DNA of 19,350 nucleotides, taken from contig CAZIVE010000047.1 in the NCBI GenBank assembly GCA_964542435.1, positions 1 to 19,350 on the forward strand, given 5' to 3'. This document shows, in pieces, positions 8,144 through 15,752 of the stretch. The stretch comes from CAZIVE01 sp964542435 (GTDB lineage: Bacteria > Bacteroidota > Bacteroidia > Bacteroidales > Tannerellaceae). The translations under genes were made by a program, and so were the position numbers. Within the stretch, counting starts at the first letter, position 1. Every line of letters begins with the position of its first letter. The notes under the pieces were generated by a model. The model did not search any database. It had not been told where the DNA came from and was given only the letters and a program-made list of their open reading frames with translations.

Positions 8144-8818
8144 TTATTTAAGCAGATCGGGGCGAAGCTTGGCAGTGCGTTCTTCTGCCTGCTGCAGCCG
8201 CCATTCCTCGATCTTTCTGTCGTTGCCCGAAAGAAGAATGTTCGGCACTTTCCATCCTTTATATTCCGCAGGCCTTGTATAGACAGGCGGAGCCAGAAGA
8301 TTGTCCTGAAAGCAGTCCGAAAGTGCGCTCTGATCATCGCCGATAGCACCTGGAATCAGTCTGACGACTGCATCGGTAATCACGGCAGCCGCAATTTCGC
8401 CGCCTGTAAGAACGTAGTCGCCGATAGAGATCTCTTTTGTGATCAGATGTTCCCGGATACGAAAGTCGATGCCTTTATAATGGCCGCAGAGAATGATGAA
8501 GTTGTTGAGCATCGACATGGAGTTGGCCATCGGTTGGTCAAACATCTCGCCGTCGGGCGAAGTAAAGATGACTTCATCGTAGTCGCGTTCAGCTTTCAAT
8601 GCGCTGATGGCCCGATCGATGGGTTCGATCTGCATCACCATTCCGGCTTCGCCGCCAAACGGATAATCATCCACACGTCGCCATTTGTTGGTAGTGTAGT
8701 CACGCAGATTGTGAAGGTGAATCTCGACCAGTCCTTTGTCCTGTGCTCTTTTGACGATAGAGCAGTTGATCATTCCGTCAATTTGCTCAGGGAGTACAGT
8801 GATAATATCAATTCGCAT
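8144..8818 (-). CDS. trmD: tRNA (guanine-N1-)-methyltransferase TrmD
   Basis: TrmD methylates G37 of tRNAs with SAM to prevent +1 frameshifting. The 224-residue protein has the SPOUT trefoil-knot motifs LCGHYKGIDFRI (110-121) and ISIGDYVLTGGE (130-141). It also has the conserved Arg153 and the YTRP segment (180-183); Asp168 in SDCF aligns with the catalytic Asp of the Haemophilus enzyme by position. Here trmD is not in the usual rpsP-rimM-trmD-rplS cluster: it is alone, divergent from pheT, with the GH3 gene downstream on the same strand. A TACCTTTG box lies 29 bp upstream of its ATG. Confidence 0.96.
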   Translation of the reverse strand: MRIDIITVLPEQIDGMINCSIVKRAQDKGLVEIHLHNLRDYTTNKWRRVDDYPFGGEAGMVMQIEPIDRAISALKAERDYDEVIFTSPDGEMFDQPMANSMSMLNNFIILCGHYKGIDFRIREHLITKEISIGDYVLTGGEIAAAVITDAVVRLIPGAIGDDQSALSDCFQDNLLAPPVYTRPAEYKGWKVPNILLSGNDRKIEEWRLQQAEERTAKLRPDLLK

Positions 8819-8846
8819 AAGCTGTCATCTTGTCGTTTGTGTAGTA

Positions 8847-8854
8847 CAAAGGTA
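8847..8854 (-). promoter_or_regulatory. -7 box upstream of trmD
   Basis: On the minus strand TACCTTTG (8854 to 8847) fits the TAnnTTTG -7 consensus of Bacteroidetes. Transcription would start near 8841, giving a leader of about 22 nt before the trmD ATG. No convincing -33 TTTG is present at the expected distance. Confidence 0.5.
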
Positions 8855-8876
8855 GTGTTTTTGGCTTGCTTTTATA

Positions 8877-8905
8877 TTTGTTTTGAATTATTCTTCGTAA
8901 TTTTG
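8877..8905 (+). promoter_or_regulatory. Promoter upstream of pheT
   Basis: TTTG (8877-8880) and TAATTTTG (8898-8905), 17 bp apart, fit a Bacteroidetes promoter with a start near 8911 and a 35-nt leader. It is back to back with the trmD -7 box, 22 bp to its left. Confidence 0.5.
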
Positions 8906-8945
8906 CCAGTCGATTTTCAAAGATTCGGAAATAACTTTTAATACA

Positions 8946-11408
8946 ATGAATATATCTTATAATTGGCTGAAGGATTATCTCGACTTCGATCTTACACCTG
9001 TCGAGACAGCTGATGCACTCACCTCTATTGGCTTGGAGACCGGAGAAGTAACCGAAGTACAGACAATTAAGGGCGGTCTTGAAGGACTTGTCATTGGTGA
9101 AGTCCTCACTTGTGAGGCTCATCCCAATTCCGACCATCTGCATATCACTACAGTCAACGTCGGATCAGAAGCTCCGCTTCAGATCGTTTGCGGTGCGCCC
9201 AACGTGGCTGCCGGACAGAAAGTGGTTGTTGCCCTTGTCGGAACGAAGCTTTATAACGGTGATGAATGCATCACCATCAAACGCTCCAAGATCCGTGGCG
9301 TTGAATCTGTCGGCATGATCTGTGCAGAAGACGAGATCGGAATCGGAACAGACCATTCCGGCATCATCGTACTTCCTGCTGATGTCGTTCCCGGAACGAA
9401 GGCTGCCGATTATTATCATATCAAAAACGATTACGTTCTCGAAGTCGATATCACGCCCAACCGCGTGGATGCCACTTCTCATTACGGCGTAGCTCGCGAC
9501 TTGGCTGCTTATCTGATCCGTCACGGTAAACCTGCCAATCTGCATCTTCCTTCTGTCGATGGCTTCAAAGTCGATGATCCCAAGGCAGAGATTCAGGTGA
9601 TTGTCGAGAATCACGAAGCTTGCCCAAGATATAGCGGACTGCTCGTCAAAGGCGTTACCGTAAAGGAAAGTCCTGATTGGTTGCAGGACAAACTGCGCAC
9701 CATCGGTCTGAGACCTATTAATAATGTAGTCGATATTACCAATTTCATGCTTCACGGCTTCGGAATGCCAATGCATTGCTTCGACGCCGACAAGATCAAA
9801 GGCGGCAAGGTGATCATCAAAACGGTAGCCAACGGAACGAAGTTCGTCACGCTCGACGGCGTTGAACGTACGCTTACCGATCGCGATCTGATGATCTGCA
9901 ATGCAGAAGAACCGATGTGTATCGGCGGTGTGTTCGGCGGACTTGATTCAGGCGTTACTGAAGAGACCAAGAACGTATTCTTCGAAGCAGCTTGCTTCCA
10001 TCCTACATGGATCCGCAAGACGGCTCGTCGCTTCGGTCTGAACACCGATGCTTCCTTCCGTTTCGAGCGTGGACTCGATGCTGACAACACAACATACACG
10101 ATCAAACGTGCTGCCATGCTGCTCAAGGAATTGGGCGGCGGAACCATCACGGGCGATATTCAGGACGATTATTCCAATCCCGTTAAGCCTTTCGAAGTAC
10201 ATGTCACCTTTGAAAAGATCAATTCGCTCATCGGAAAGGTTATTCCGAAGGATATCGTGAAAGGCATCGTCGGCAGTTTGCAGATGGAAATCGTTGCAGA
10301 AGACGAAGAAAGTCTGACGCTTCATGTACCTGTCTATCGTATCGATGTAACGCGCGACGTGGATGTCATTGAAGATATTCTCCGTATTTACGGATATAAT
10401 AATGTAGAATTCAGCGATCACGTGAACTCAGACTTGAGTTATAAGACTCCGGTCGATCGCAGTTATCAGCTTCAGAATCTTATTTCCGAACAGCTCACGG
10501 GCAATGGCTTCTACGAGATTATGAACAACTCTCTGACGCATTCCGCCTATTACGAGCCGTTGTCAACCTATCCTGTTTCGCATGCAGTCAAGCTGATGAA
10601 TCCGCTGAGTGCCGACCTGAATGTCCTTCGTCAGACACTTCTCTTCGGAGGTTTGGAGAGTGTGGAGCATAATATCAAGCACAAGAACAGCGACATCCGT
10701 TTCTACGAATTCGGCAATTGCTACGACTTCAATGCTGACAATGTAAAAGAGGGCGTTTCCCTTTCCGGCTACACCGAAGAACTCCGTCTCGGGCTTTGGA
10801 TGAGCGGCAATCGCGTTGAAAACAGTTGGGCGCATCCTGATGAGAAGACGACCGTTTATGAGATGAAGGCGCATGTGATGAATGTTCTTCGTCGTCTGGG
10901 CGTACAAATCGGAGGTCTGGTGTTTGGCAAGATAACCAATGACATTTATTCTGTAGGCATGACGATCACGACAGCCGGCGGAAGACGTCTCGGTTCGTTG
11001 GGCATCGTCGATCCGAAGCTTTGCAAGCAGATGGATATCGAGACCGAAGTATATTATGCAGAACTCTCCTGGACGTTGCTGATGAAGGAGATTCGCAAGC
11101 ATAAAGTAACCTATTACGACGTACCTCGCTTCCCGGCTGTAAAGCGTGATCTGGCACTTCTGATAGACAAGACCACAGAATTTGCAGAGATCGAGAAGAC
11201 CGCTTACGCAGCCGAACGCAAGTTGCTGAAAGAGGTAGCTTTGTTCGACGTTTATGAAGGCAAGAATCTTCCTGCCGACAAGAAGTCGTATGCCGTAAGT
11301 TTCTGGTTACAAGATGAAGAAAAGACAATGAGCGACCGTCAGATCGAAGCCATCATGCAGAAGATCCAGACCGCTTTAAAAGATAAACTGGGAGCACAAT
11401 TGAGATGA
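8946..11408 (+). CDS. pheT: Phenylalanyl-tRNA synthetase beta subunit
   Basis: PheT is the large, tRNA-binding and editing subunit of the (alpha-beta)2 PheRS that charges tRNA-Phe. All bacterial domains are visible in order in 820 residues: EMAP/OB-like tRNA-binding domain (about 40-155, with VIGEVLTCEAHPNSDHL), B3/4 editing domain (about 210-385, with FEAACFHPTWIRKTARR), B5 (about 405-480), the catalytic-like core, and a C-terminal ferredoxin-fold anticodon-binding domain (about 725-820, from YYDVPRFPAVKRDLA). pheS is not in the window, so the subunits are encoded apart, as is common in Bacteroidetes. yebC follows after 89 bp, with a hairpin but no T-run terminator between them, so read-through is likely. 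Confidence 0.97.
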   Translation: MNISYNWLKDYLDFDLTPVETADALTSIGLETGEVTEVQTIKGGLEGLVIGEVLTCEAHPNSDHLHITTVNVGSEAPLQIVCGAPNVAAGQKVVVALVGTKLYNGDECITIKRSKIRGVESVGMICAEDEIGIGTDHSGIIVLPADVVPGTKAADYYHIKNDYVLEVDITPNRVDATSHYGVARDLAAYLIRHGKPANLHLPSVDGFKVDDPKAEIQVIVENHEACPRYSGLLVKGVTVKESPDWLQDKLRTIGLRPINNVVDITNFMLHGFGMPMHCFDADKIKGGKVIIKTVANGTKFVTLDGVERTLTDRDLMICNAEEPMCIGGVFGGLDSGVTEETKNVFFEAACFHPTWIRKTARRFGLNTDASFRFERGLDADNTTYTIKRAAMLLKELGGGTITGDIQDDYSNPVKPFEVHVTFEKINSLIGKVIPKDIVKGIVGSLQMEIVAEDEESLTLHVPVYRIDVTRDVDVIEDILRIYGYNNVEFSDHVNSDLSYKTPVDRSYQLQNLISEQLTGNGFYEIMNNSLTHSAYYEPLSTYPVSHAVKLMNPLSADLNVLRQTLLFGGLESVEHNIKHKNSDIRFYEFGNCYDFNADNVKEGVSLSGYTEELRLGLWMSGNRVENSWAHPDEKTTVYEMKAHVMNVLRRLGVQIGGLVFGKITNDIYSVGMTITTAGGRRLGSLGIVDPKLCKQMDIETEVYYAELSWTLLMKEIRKHKVTYYDVPRFPAVKRDLALLIDKTTEFAEIEKTAYAAERKLLKEVALFDVYEGKNLPADKKSYAVSFWLQDEEKTMSDRQIEAIMQKIQTALKDKLGAQLR

Positions 11409-11435
11409 AGCAGTATTATTATTCAGGTGATTCAC

Positions 11436-11458
11436 GGGCAGGTAAATAACAACTGCCC
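11436..11458 (+). repeat. Hairpin between pheT and yebC carrying the array motif
   Basis: GGGCAG (11436-11441) and CTGCCC (11453-11458) form a 6-bp GC-rich stem. The loop region 11442-11453, read on the minus strand, is GTTGTTATTTAC, the same 12 bases as the start of array copies 1 and 5 at 5586-5597 and 5750-5761. No T tract follows, so it is not an obvious terminator; it could be a processing site or protein-binding site. Confidence 0.5.
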
Positions 11459-11497
11459 ATATAACAATGATTCAATAAAACATTAAACACTAAAAAT

Positions 11498-12238
11498 ATG
11501 GGAAGAGCGTTTGAATTCCGTAAAGCGAGAAAGTTCAAAAGATGGGGCAACATGGCCCGCACATTCACGAAGTTAGGTAAGGAAATCACTATTTGCGCAC
11601 GCGAAAGCGGTACGGATCCTGAGAATAATCCACGTCTTCGTGTCCTTATGCAAAATGCAAAGAAGGAAAACATGCCGAAGGAAAACGTCGATCGCGCTAT
11701 CAAGCGTGCCGTTTCGAAAGACTTCAGTGATTACAAGGAGATGAATTACGAAGGATATGCACCTTATGGCATCGCGATCTTCGTAGAGACTGCAACGGAT
11801 AACACTACACGTACCGTTGCCAATGTACGCAGCTACTTCAATAAATGTGGCGGTAACCTTGGAACAACAGGTAGTCTTGAATTCCTTTTTGCTCATAAAT
11901 GTATGTTCCGTATCACAAAGAAAGAGGGAATGTCAATCGACGACCTCGAACTTGAACTGATCGATTTCGGTGTGGACGAAGTTGACGATGATGGAGATGA
12001 AGTAGTTATCTACGGAGAATTCGCCCAGAACGCAGCCATTCAGAAATATCTTGAGGATAAAGGATATGAAATCAGCGAATCGGAGTTTGTCCGTATTCCG
12101 AACGATGTGAAGGATGTAACTCCAGAACAGCGCGAGACGATCAACAAACTGATCGAGAAACTCGAAGAAGATGAGGATGTTCAGAATGTCTTCCACAATA
12201 TGCGCGAAGATGAATCTGACGAAGAAGAGGCGGAATAA
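11498..12238 (+). CDS. YebC/PmpR-family protein
   Basis: This 246-residue protein belongs to the YebC/PmpR/TACO1 family, whose members have been reported as DNA-binding regulators and, for some, as translation factors relieving ribosome stalling. It has the Bacteroidetes form of the N-terminus (MGRAFEFRKARKFKRWGNMA), the conserved LGKEI and NYEGYAPYGIAI segments, and NVRSYFNKCGGNLG. The last dozen residues are highly acidic, a tail less usual in the family. It lies downstream of pheT and upstream of a hairpin-rich terminator region. Which of the proposed roles applies cannot be told from sequence. Confidence 0.94.
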   Translation: MGRAFEFRKARKFKRWGNMARTFTKLGKEITICARESGTDPENNPRLRVLMQNAKKENMPKENVDRAIKRAVSKDFSDYKEMNYEGYAPYGIAIFVETATDNTTRTVANVRSYFNKCGGNLGTTGSLEFLFAHKCMFRITKKEGMSIDDLELELIDFGVDEVDDDGDEVVIYGEFAQNAAIQKYLEDKGYEISESEFVRIPNDVKDVTPEQRETINKLIEKLEEDEDVQNVFHNMREDESDEEEAE

Positions 12239-12319
12239 TCTGTTCCGATTTCCTCTGACTCAATCTCTTTTTTCGCTTATCCATTGAATGGTTTATCATT
12301 TATCAATGTGATTATAATT

Positions 12320-12366
12320 TTTAACCCAGGTTGAATATTCTTTTAACCTGGGTTGAATATTTTTTT
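12320..12366 (+). terminator. Terminator after yebC made of two inverted AACC/GGTT copies
   Basis: AACCCAGGTT (12323-12332) and AACCTGGGTT (12345-12354) are perfect reverse complements. With flanking T-T-T/G-A-A pairs (one wobble) they form a 13-bp stem closing a 12-nt loop, which itself contains the palindrome GAATATTC. A T tract at 12360-12366 follows. It lies 82 bp past the yebC stop and would end the pheT-yebC transcript. Confidence 0.7.
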
Positions 12367-12378
12367 CACTATTGATTC

Positions 12379-12410
12379 AAAAAGTTTTAACCATGGTTGA
12401 AACTTTTTTT
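12379..12410. repeat. Near-perfect 30-bp palindrome, third AACCnnGGTT copy
   Basis: AAAAAGTTTTAACC (12379-12392) pairs with GGTTGAAACTTTTT (12395-12408) with one wobble, around the centre AACCATGGTT (12389-12398). T and A tracts flank it on both sides, so it can work as a terminator in either direction or as a dyad operator. Its centre lies exactly 44 bp from the second copy, which lies 22 bp from the first. Confidence 0.7.
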
Positions 12411-12610
12411 ATTCTTAGACCATCTCAATTTCTTTAATTATGTTCTGCGAATAGCTCAAAGATGGAAGAGAAATTCATAGAGGAATGTCAATAGCATGAA
12501 ATCCAAAATCAATAAAGTTCTTCCATCGCCAGGTGCTGTTTCTCTATTATTGACAGCTTCCGCCTGCTTACAAATTTTGAGGAAAGCATGTTATTTCAGA
12601 AAGAATTGCT
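12411..12610. other. Gene-free stretch upstream of pdaD
   Basis: No ORF or known RNA is recognised here. It contains inverted repeats GATGGAAGA (12461-12469) with TCTTCCATC (12519-12527), and TGTCAATA (12486-12493) with TATTGACA (12548-12555); these two pairings interleave. It may be only spacer, or a structured element ahead of the pdaD promoter. Confidence 0.35.
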
Positions 12611-12618
12611 TAATTTTG
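12611..12618 (+). promoter_or_regulatory. -7 box upstream of pdaD
   Basis: TAATTTTG (12611-12618) fits TAnnTTTG and would start transcription near 12624, giving a leader of about 39 nt. No clear -33 TTTG is seen 17-21 bp upstream. It would drive pdaD and probably the genes after it. Confidence 0.5.
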
Positions 12619-12662
12619 TGGCCCAAGTAAACAGTATTCACAAGTAAAAATTACAAAGGCAG

Positions 12663-13208
12663 ATGGCAAAGAAAGTTGGGAATTTGATCCCAAACACTTT
12701 TTTCATTACAAAAGGGAGTGGTGAATCCGACCTCGAGAAGCACGCAGGTTCTTACCACATGGCGCTTTATGACGCAGGTATTGCCGATTTCAACATCATG
12801 ACCTATTCTTCGGTCATTCCTGCAACGGCGCATCTAGTTACGATGGATGAGATCGATCTTCCACCGTTTGGATCAGAGTTGAAAACCATCATGGCGTGCT
12901 CGCACGGCTATCAGGACGAATTTGTTTCAGCCGGTGTGGTTTATGCCTGGATGTATAAAGATGAGAACTTCGACGAAAAGGTAGGAGGTCTGGTCTGCGA
13001 AGTTAGTGGACGTTACCGCATTGAGGAACTGGAATCTCGTCTGATTCGTGTCATCAATGATCTGCATCAGAAGACGTACGGACAATATTACCTGGGTGAG
13101 TTGAACTTCATCACAGAAGGTATCACCATTGAGAAACGTTATGGGACGGCGCTTGCCGCTCTCTGTTTCGTGGATTTCCTTCAACCAGAAATCTCAGAGG
13201 ATAAATGA
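12663..13208 (+). CDS. pdaD: Pyruvoyl-dependent arginine decarboxylase
   Basis: This enzyme converts arginine to agmatine and CO2, the first step of the agmatine route to putrescine and spermidine or of an acid-resistance/arginine cycle. The family makes its pyruvoyl cofactor by self-cleavage at a Ser-Ser bond; here the likely site is Ser49/Ser50 in NIMTYSSVIP, giving a small beta chain and a larger alpha chain that starts with pyruvate. Glu113 in VCEVSGR is the probable catalytic acid by comparison with the Methanocaldococcus enzyme. At 181 residues it has the normal length. No antiporter, agmatine deiminase or carbamoylputrescine amidase lies nearby. It overlaps nfo by 4 bp (ATGA). Confidence 0.93.
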   Translation: MAKKVGNLIPNTFFITKGSGESDLEKHAGSYHMALYDAGIADFNIMTYSSVIPATAHLVTMDEIDLPPFGSELKTIMACSHGYQDEFVSAGVVYAWMYKDENFDEKVGGLVCEVSGRYRIEELESRLIRVINDLHQKTYGQYYLGELNFITEGITIEKRYGTALAALCFVDFLQPEISEDK

Positions 13209-14053
13209 AATATATTGGTGCACATGTGAGTTCATCGGGCGGCGTTGAGAATGCTCCTCTGAATGCTCACAATATAGGTGCGACAGCTTTTGCCCTTTTC
13301 ACCCGCAATCAACGTCAATGGCAATCGGCTCCGCTTTCCGAATCCAGCATCCGTCTCTTCAAGGATCGTTGCAAGGAATTCGGTTATGCACCCAAACAGA
13401 TTCTGCCGCATGACAGTTATCTGATCAATCTCGGTCATCCTGAGAGCGAAGGCTTGGCAAAGAGCCGCGCCGCTTTCTTTGATGAGATGCTGCGTTGCGA
13501 ACAGTTGGGTCTGGATCGACTCAATTTCCATCCCGGCAGTCATCTGAATGCGATGGCAGAAGACGATTGCTTGGCTCGAATCGCTGAAAGCATTAACATG
13601 GCACTCGAAAAGACGCATGGCGTGACGGCAGTCATTGAGAATACGGCCGGACAAGGCACGAATCTCGGATTCCGCTTCGAACACCTGGCGGCTATCATCG
13701 ATAAAGTGGAAGACAAATCACGTGTAGGTGTTTGCATTGATACGGCACACACGCTGGCAGCCGGTTACGATATCCGTACGGCGGAAGCTTTTGCCGATAC
13801 GTTCGTTCAGTTTGATGCCGTTGTCGGCTTCAAGTATCTTCGCGGTATGCATATCAACGATTCGAAGAAGGCTTTGGCTTCACATGTCGATCGTCACGAT
13901 AGCATTGGCAAAGGCTTGATGGGTCTGACAACGTTTGAACTGATTATGAGCGATTCCCGCTTTGATGAGATTCCTCTGATTCTTGAAACGCCTGACGAAA
14001 CTGTCTGGCCGGAGGAAATCGCATCGCTCAAGAAGATGGCGGGAGAAAAATAA
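13205..14053 (+). CDS. nfo: Endonuclease IV (AP endonuclease)
   Basis: Nfo cuts DNA 5' to abasic sites and removes 3' blocking groups in base-excision repair. The 282-residue TIM-barrel protein keeps every zinc ligand at the same positions as the E. coli enzyme: His69, His109, Glu145, Asp179, His182, His216, Asp229, His231 and Glu261. Its ATG overlaps the pdaD stop (ATGA), so translation is probably coupled. The C69 peptidase gene follows after a 36-bp gap with no terminator. Confidence 0.96.
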   Translation: MKYIGAHVSSSGGVENAPLNAHNIGATAFALFTRNQRQWQSAPLSESSIRLFKDRCKEFGYAPKQILPHDSYLINLGHPESEGLAKSRAAFFDEMLRCEQLGLDRLNFHPGSHLNAMAEDDCLARIAESINMALEKTHGVTAVIENTAGQGTNLGFRFEHLAAIIDKVEDKSRVGVCIDTAHTLAAGYDIRTAEAFADTFVQFDAVVGFKYLRGMHINDSKKALASHVDRHDSIGKGLMGLTTFELIMSDSRFDEIPLILETPDETVWPEEIASLKKMAGEK

Positions 14054-14089
14054 AGAAACATATTCGTTAACTGATTAATGGTAGATATT

Positions 14090-15727
14090 ATGAAAAGAAA
14101 CTTCTTGTTTGCTGCTCTTGCAGCTTCCCTTATTTCCGTACAGGCTTTCGCATGTACCAATCTGTTGGTTGGGAAAAAAGCTTCCATCGATGGATCTGTA
14201 ATAATCAGCTACGCTGCCGACTCTCACGGATTGTATGGCGATATGCGTCGTTTCCCTGCTCAGGATTGGCCGGCAGGCAGCATGCTTAAAGTGACAGATT
14301 GGGATTCCGGTCGTCCTTTGGGCGAGATTCCCCAAGTCGCTCATACCTATTCGGTCGTTGGCAACATGAATGAACATCAGGTAGCTGTCACGGAAACAAC
14401 ATTCGGTGGCCGTGAGGAATTGGTCGATACAACGGCTACGATCGATTACGGAAGCCTGATGTATATTGCTCTCCAACGTTCCCGTACGGCACGTGAAGCT
14501 ATCAAGGTGATGACGGATCTGGTGACGCGATACGGCTATTTCAGTGAAGGCGAGACCTTTTCTATTGCAGATAAAGATGAGGCTTGGGTTATGGAGATGG
14601 TTGGAAAAGGAGCCGGTGCAAAAGGTGCCGTTTGGGCAGCGATCCGCATTCCCGACGACTGTATTTCCGCTCATGCCAATCAGTCACGTATCCAGCAGAT
14701 TCCTTTTGATGATAAGGAAAACTGCATGTATTCGCCAGATGTCGTTTCGTTCGCCCGCTCCAAAGGCTGGTTCAAAGGACAGGACAAAGACTTCAGTTTC
14801 CAAGCTGCTTATTGTCCCTATAGTTTTGGCGGCTTGAGAGGATGTGAGGCGCGTGTATGGTCGTTCTTCCGTAAATATGACAAGACGATGGATCGTTACC
14901 TGGATTTTGCCAAAGGTGATCCGAAGAAAGGTCCGATGCCTCTGTATATTCGTCCCGATCGTAAACTCTCTGTTCAGGATGTCCAGGATGGAATGCGTGA
15001 TCATTATGAAGGTACCGATCTCGATATGACAAAAGATCCGGGCGCTGGTCCTTTCAAAGTACCTTATCGTTGGCGTCCTCTGTCATGGAAGATCGATGGA
15101 CAGGAATATACCAATGAACGTGCCATTGCAACACAGCAGACAGGATTCGTGATCGTTCCGCAGATGCGTAACTGGATGCCTGATGCTGTCGGCGGCATTC
15201 TTTGGTTTGGTGTGGATGATGCCGACATGGCGGTTTTCACACCAGTATATTGCTCCGTTCTCACATCACCGGAATGTTATCGTGTAGGCAATGGCGATCT
15301 GTATCATTTCTCTTGGACTTCCGCTTTTTGGATTCACAACTGGGTGGCTAATATGGCCTATAATAAATATAGCTATATGATCCAGGATATCCGTAAAGTA
15401 CAGCAGGAACTGGAGAATGGTTACAAAGATATGATTCCTTCCATCGACAAAGCGGCTTTGGATATGTATGCTAAAGATCCGGCTAAGGCTGTGAACTTCC
15501 TTACATGGTACAGCTCGACTACCGCTGATGAAGCAACAGCACGTTGGAAGAACTTAGGAGAGTATTTAGTTGTTAAGTATATGGACGGTAACGTGAAGAA
15601 GGAAAAAGATGGTAAGTTTGAGTACAATCAGTACGGACTTCCCGCCTTTCCTGATCAGCCCGGCTATGACGAAGAATATTATAGAAGCATAGTTAAGGCT
15701 GCCGGCGATCGTCTGAAGGTGAAATAA
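14090..15727 (+). CDS. Secreted C69-family dipeptidase
   Basis: This is an N-terminal nucleophile hydrolase of peptidase family C69 (PepD-like), about 545 residues. From ATG 14090 it starts with a signal peptide (MKRNFLFAALAASLISVQAF) that ends at Ala21, directly before CTNLLVGKKASIDGS, where Cys22 is the expected catalytic nucleophile. Signal-peptide cleavage alone would therefore expose the active-site amine. An in-frame ATG at 14078 adds only four residues (MVDI) and is less likely. The later DKDEAWVMEMVGKG and HANQSRI segments are typical of the family. Likely role: periplasmic release of amino acids from dipeptides; substrate unknown. It lies between nfo and an outer-membrane protein, with 25 bp to the latter. 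Confidence 0.9.
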   Translation: MKRNFLFAALAASLISVQAFACTNLLVGKKASIDGSVIISYAADSHGLYGDMRRFPAQDWPAGSMLKVTDWDSGRPLGEIPQVAHTYSVVGNMNEHQVAVTETTFGGREELVDTTATIDYGSLMYIALQRSRTAREAIKVMTDLVTRYGYFSEGETFSIADKDEAWVMEMVGKGAGAKGAVWAAIRIPDDCISAHANQSRIQQIPFDDKENCMYSPDVVSFARSKGWFKGQDKDFSFQAAYCPYSFGGLRGCEARVWSFFRKYDKTMDRYLDFAKGDPKKGPMPLYIRPDRKLSVQDVQDGMRDHYEGTDLDMTKDPGAGPFKVPYRWRPLSWKIDGQEYTNERAIATQQTGFVIVPQMRNWMPDAVGGILWFGVDDADMAVFTPVYCSVLTSPECYRVGNGDLYHFSWTSAFWIHNWVANMAYNKYSYMIQDIRKVQQELENGYKDMIPSIDKAALDMYAKDPAKAVNFLTWYSSTTADEATARWKNLGEYLVVKYMDGNVKKEKDGKFEYNQYGLPAFPDQPGYDEEYYRSIVKAAGDRLKVK

Positions 15728-15752
15728 ATAGAGTTATTAACTAAATGCGAAA

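Noticed and set aside
8138..8941. 267-codon plus-strand frame over trmD
   Set aside because: It is antisense to an intact trmD and runs through the trmD/pheT promoter region.
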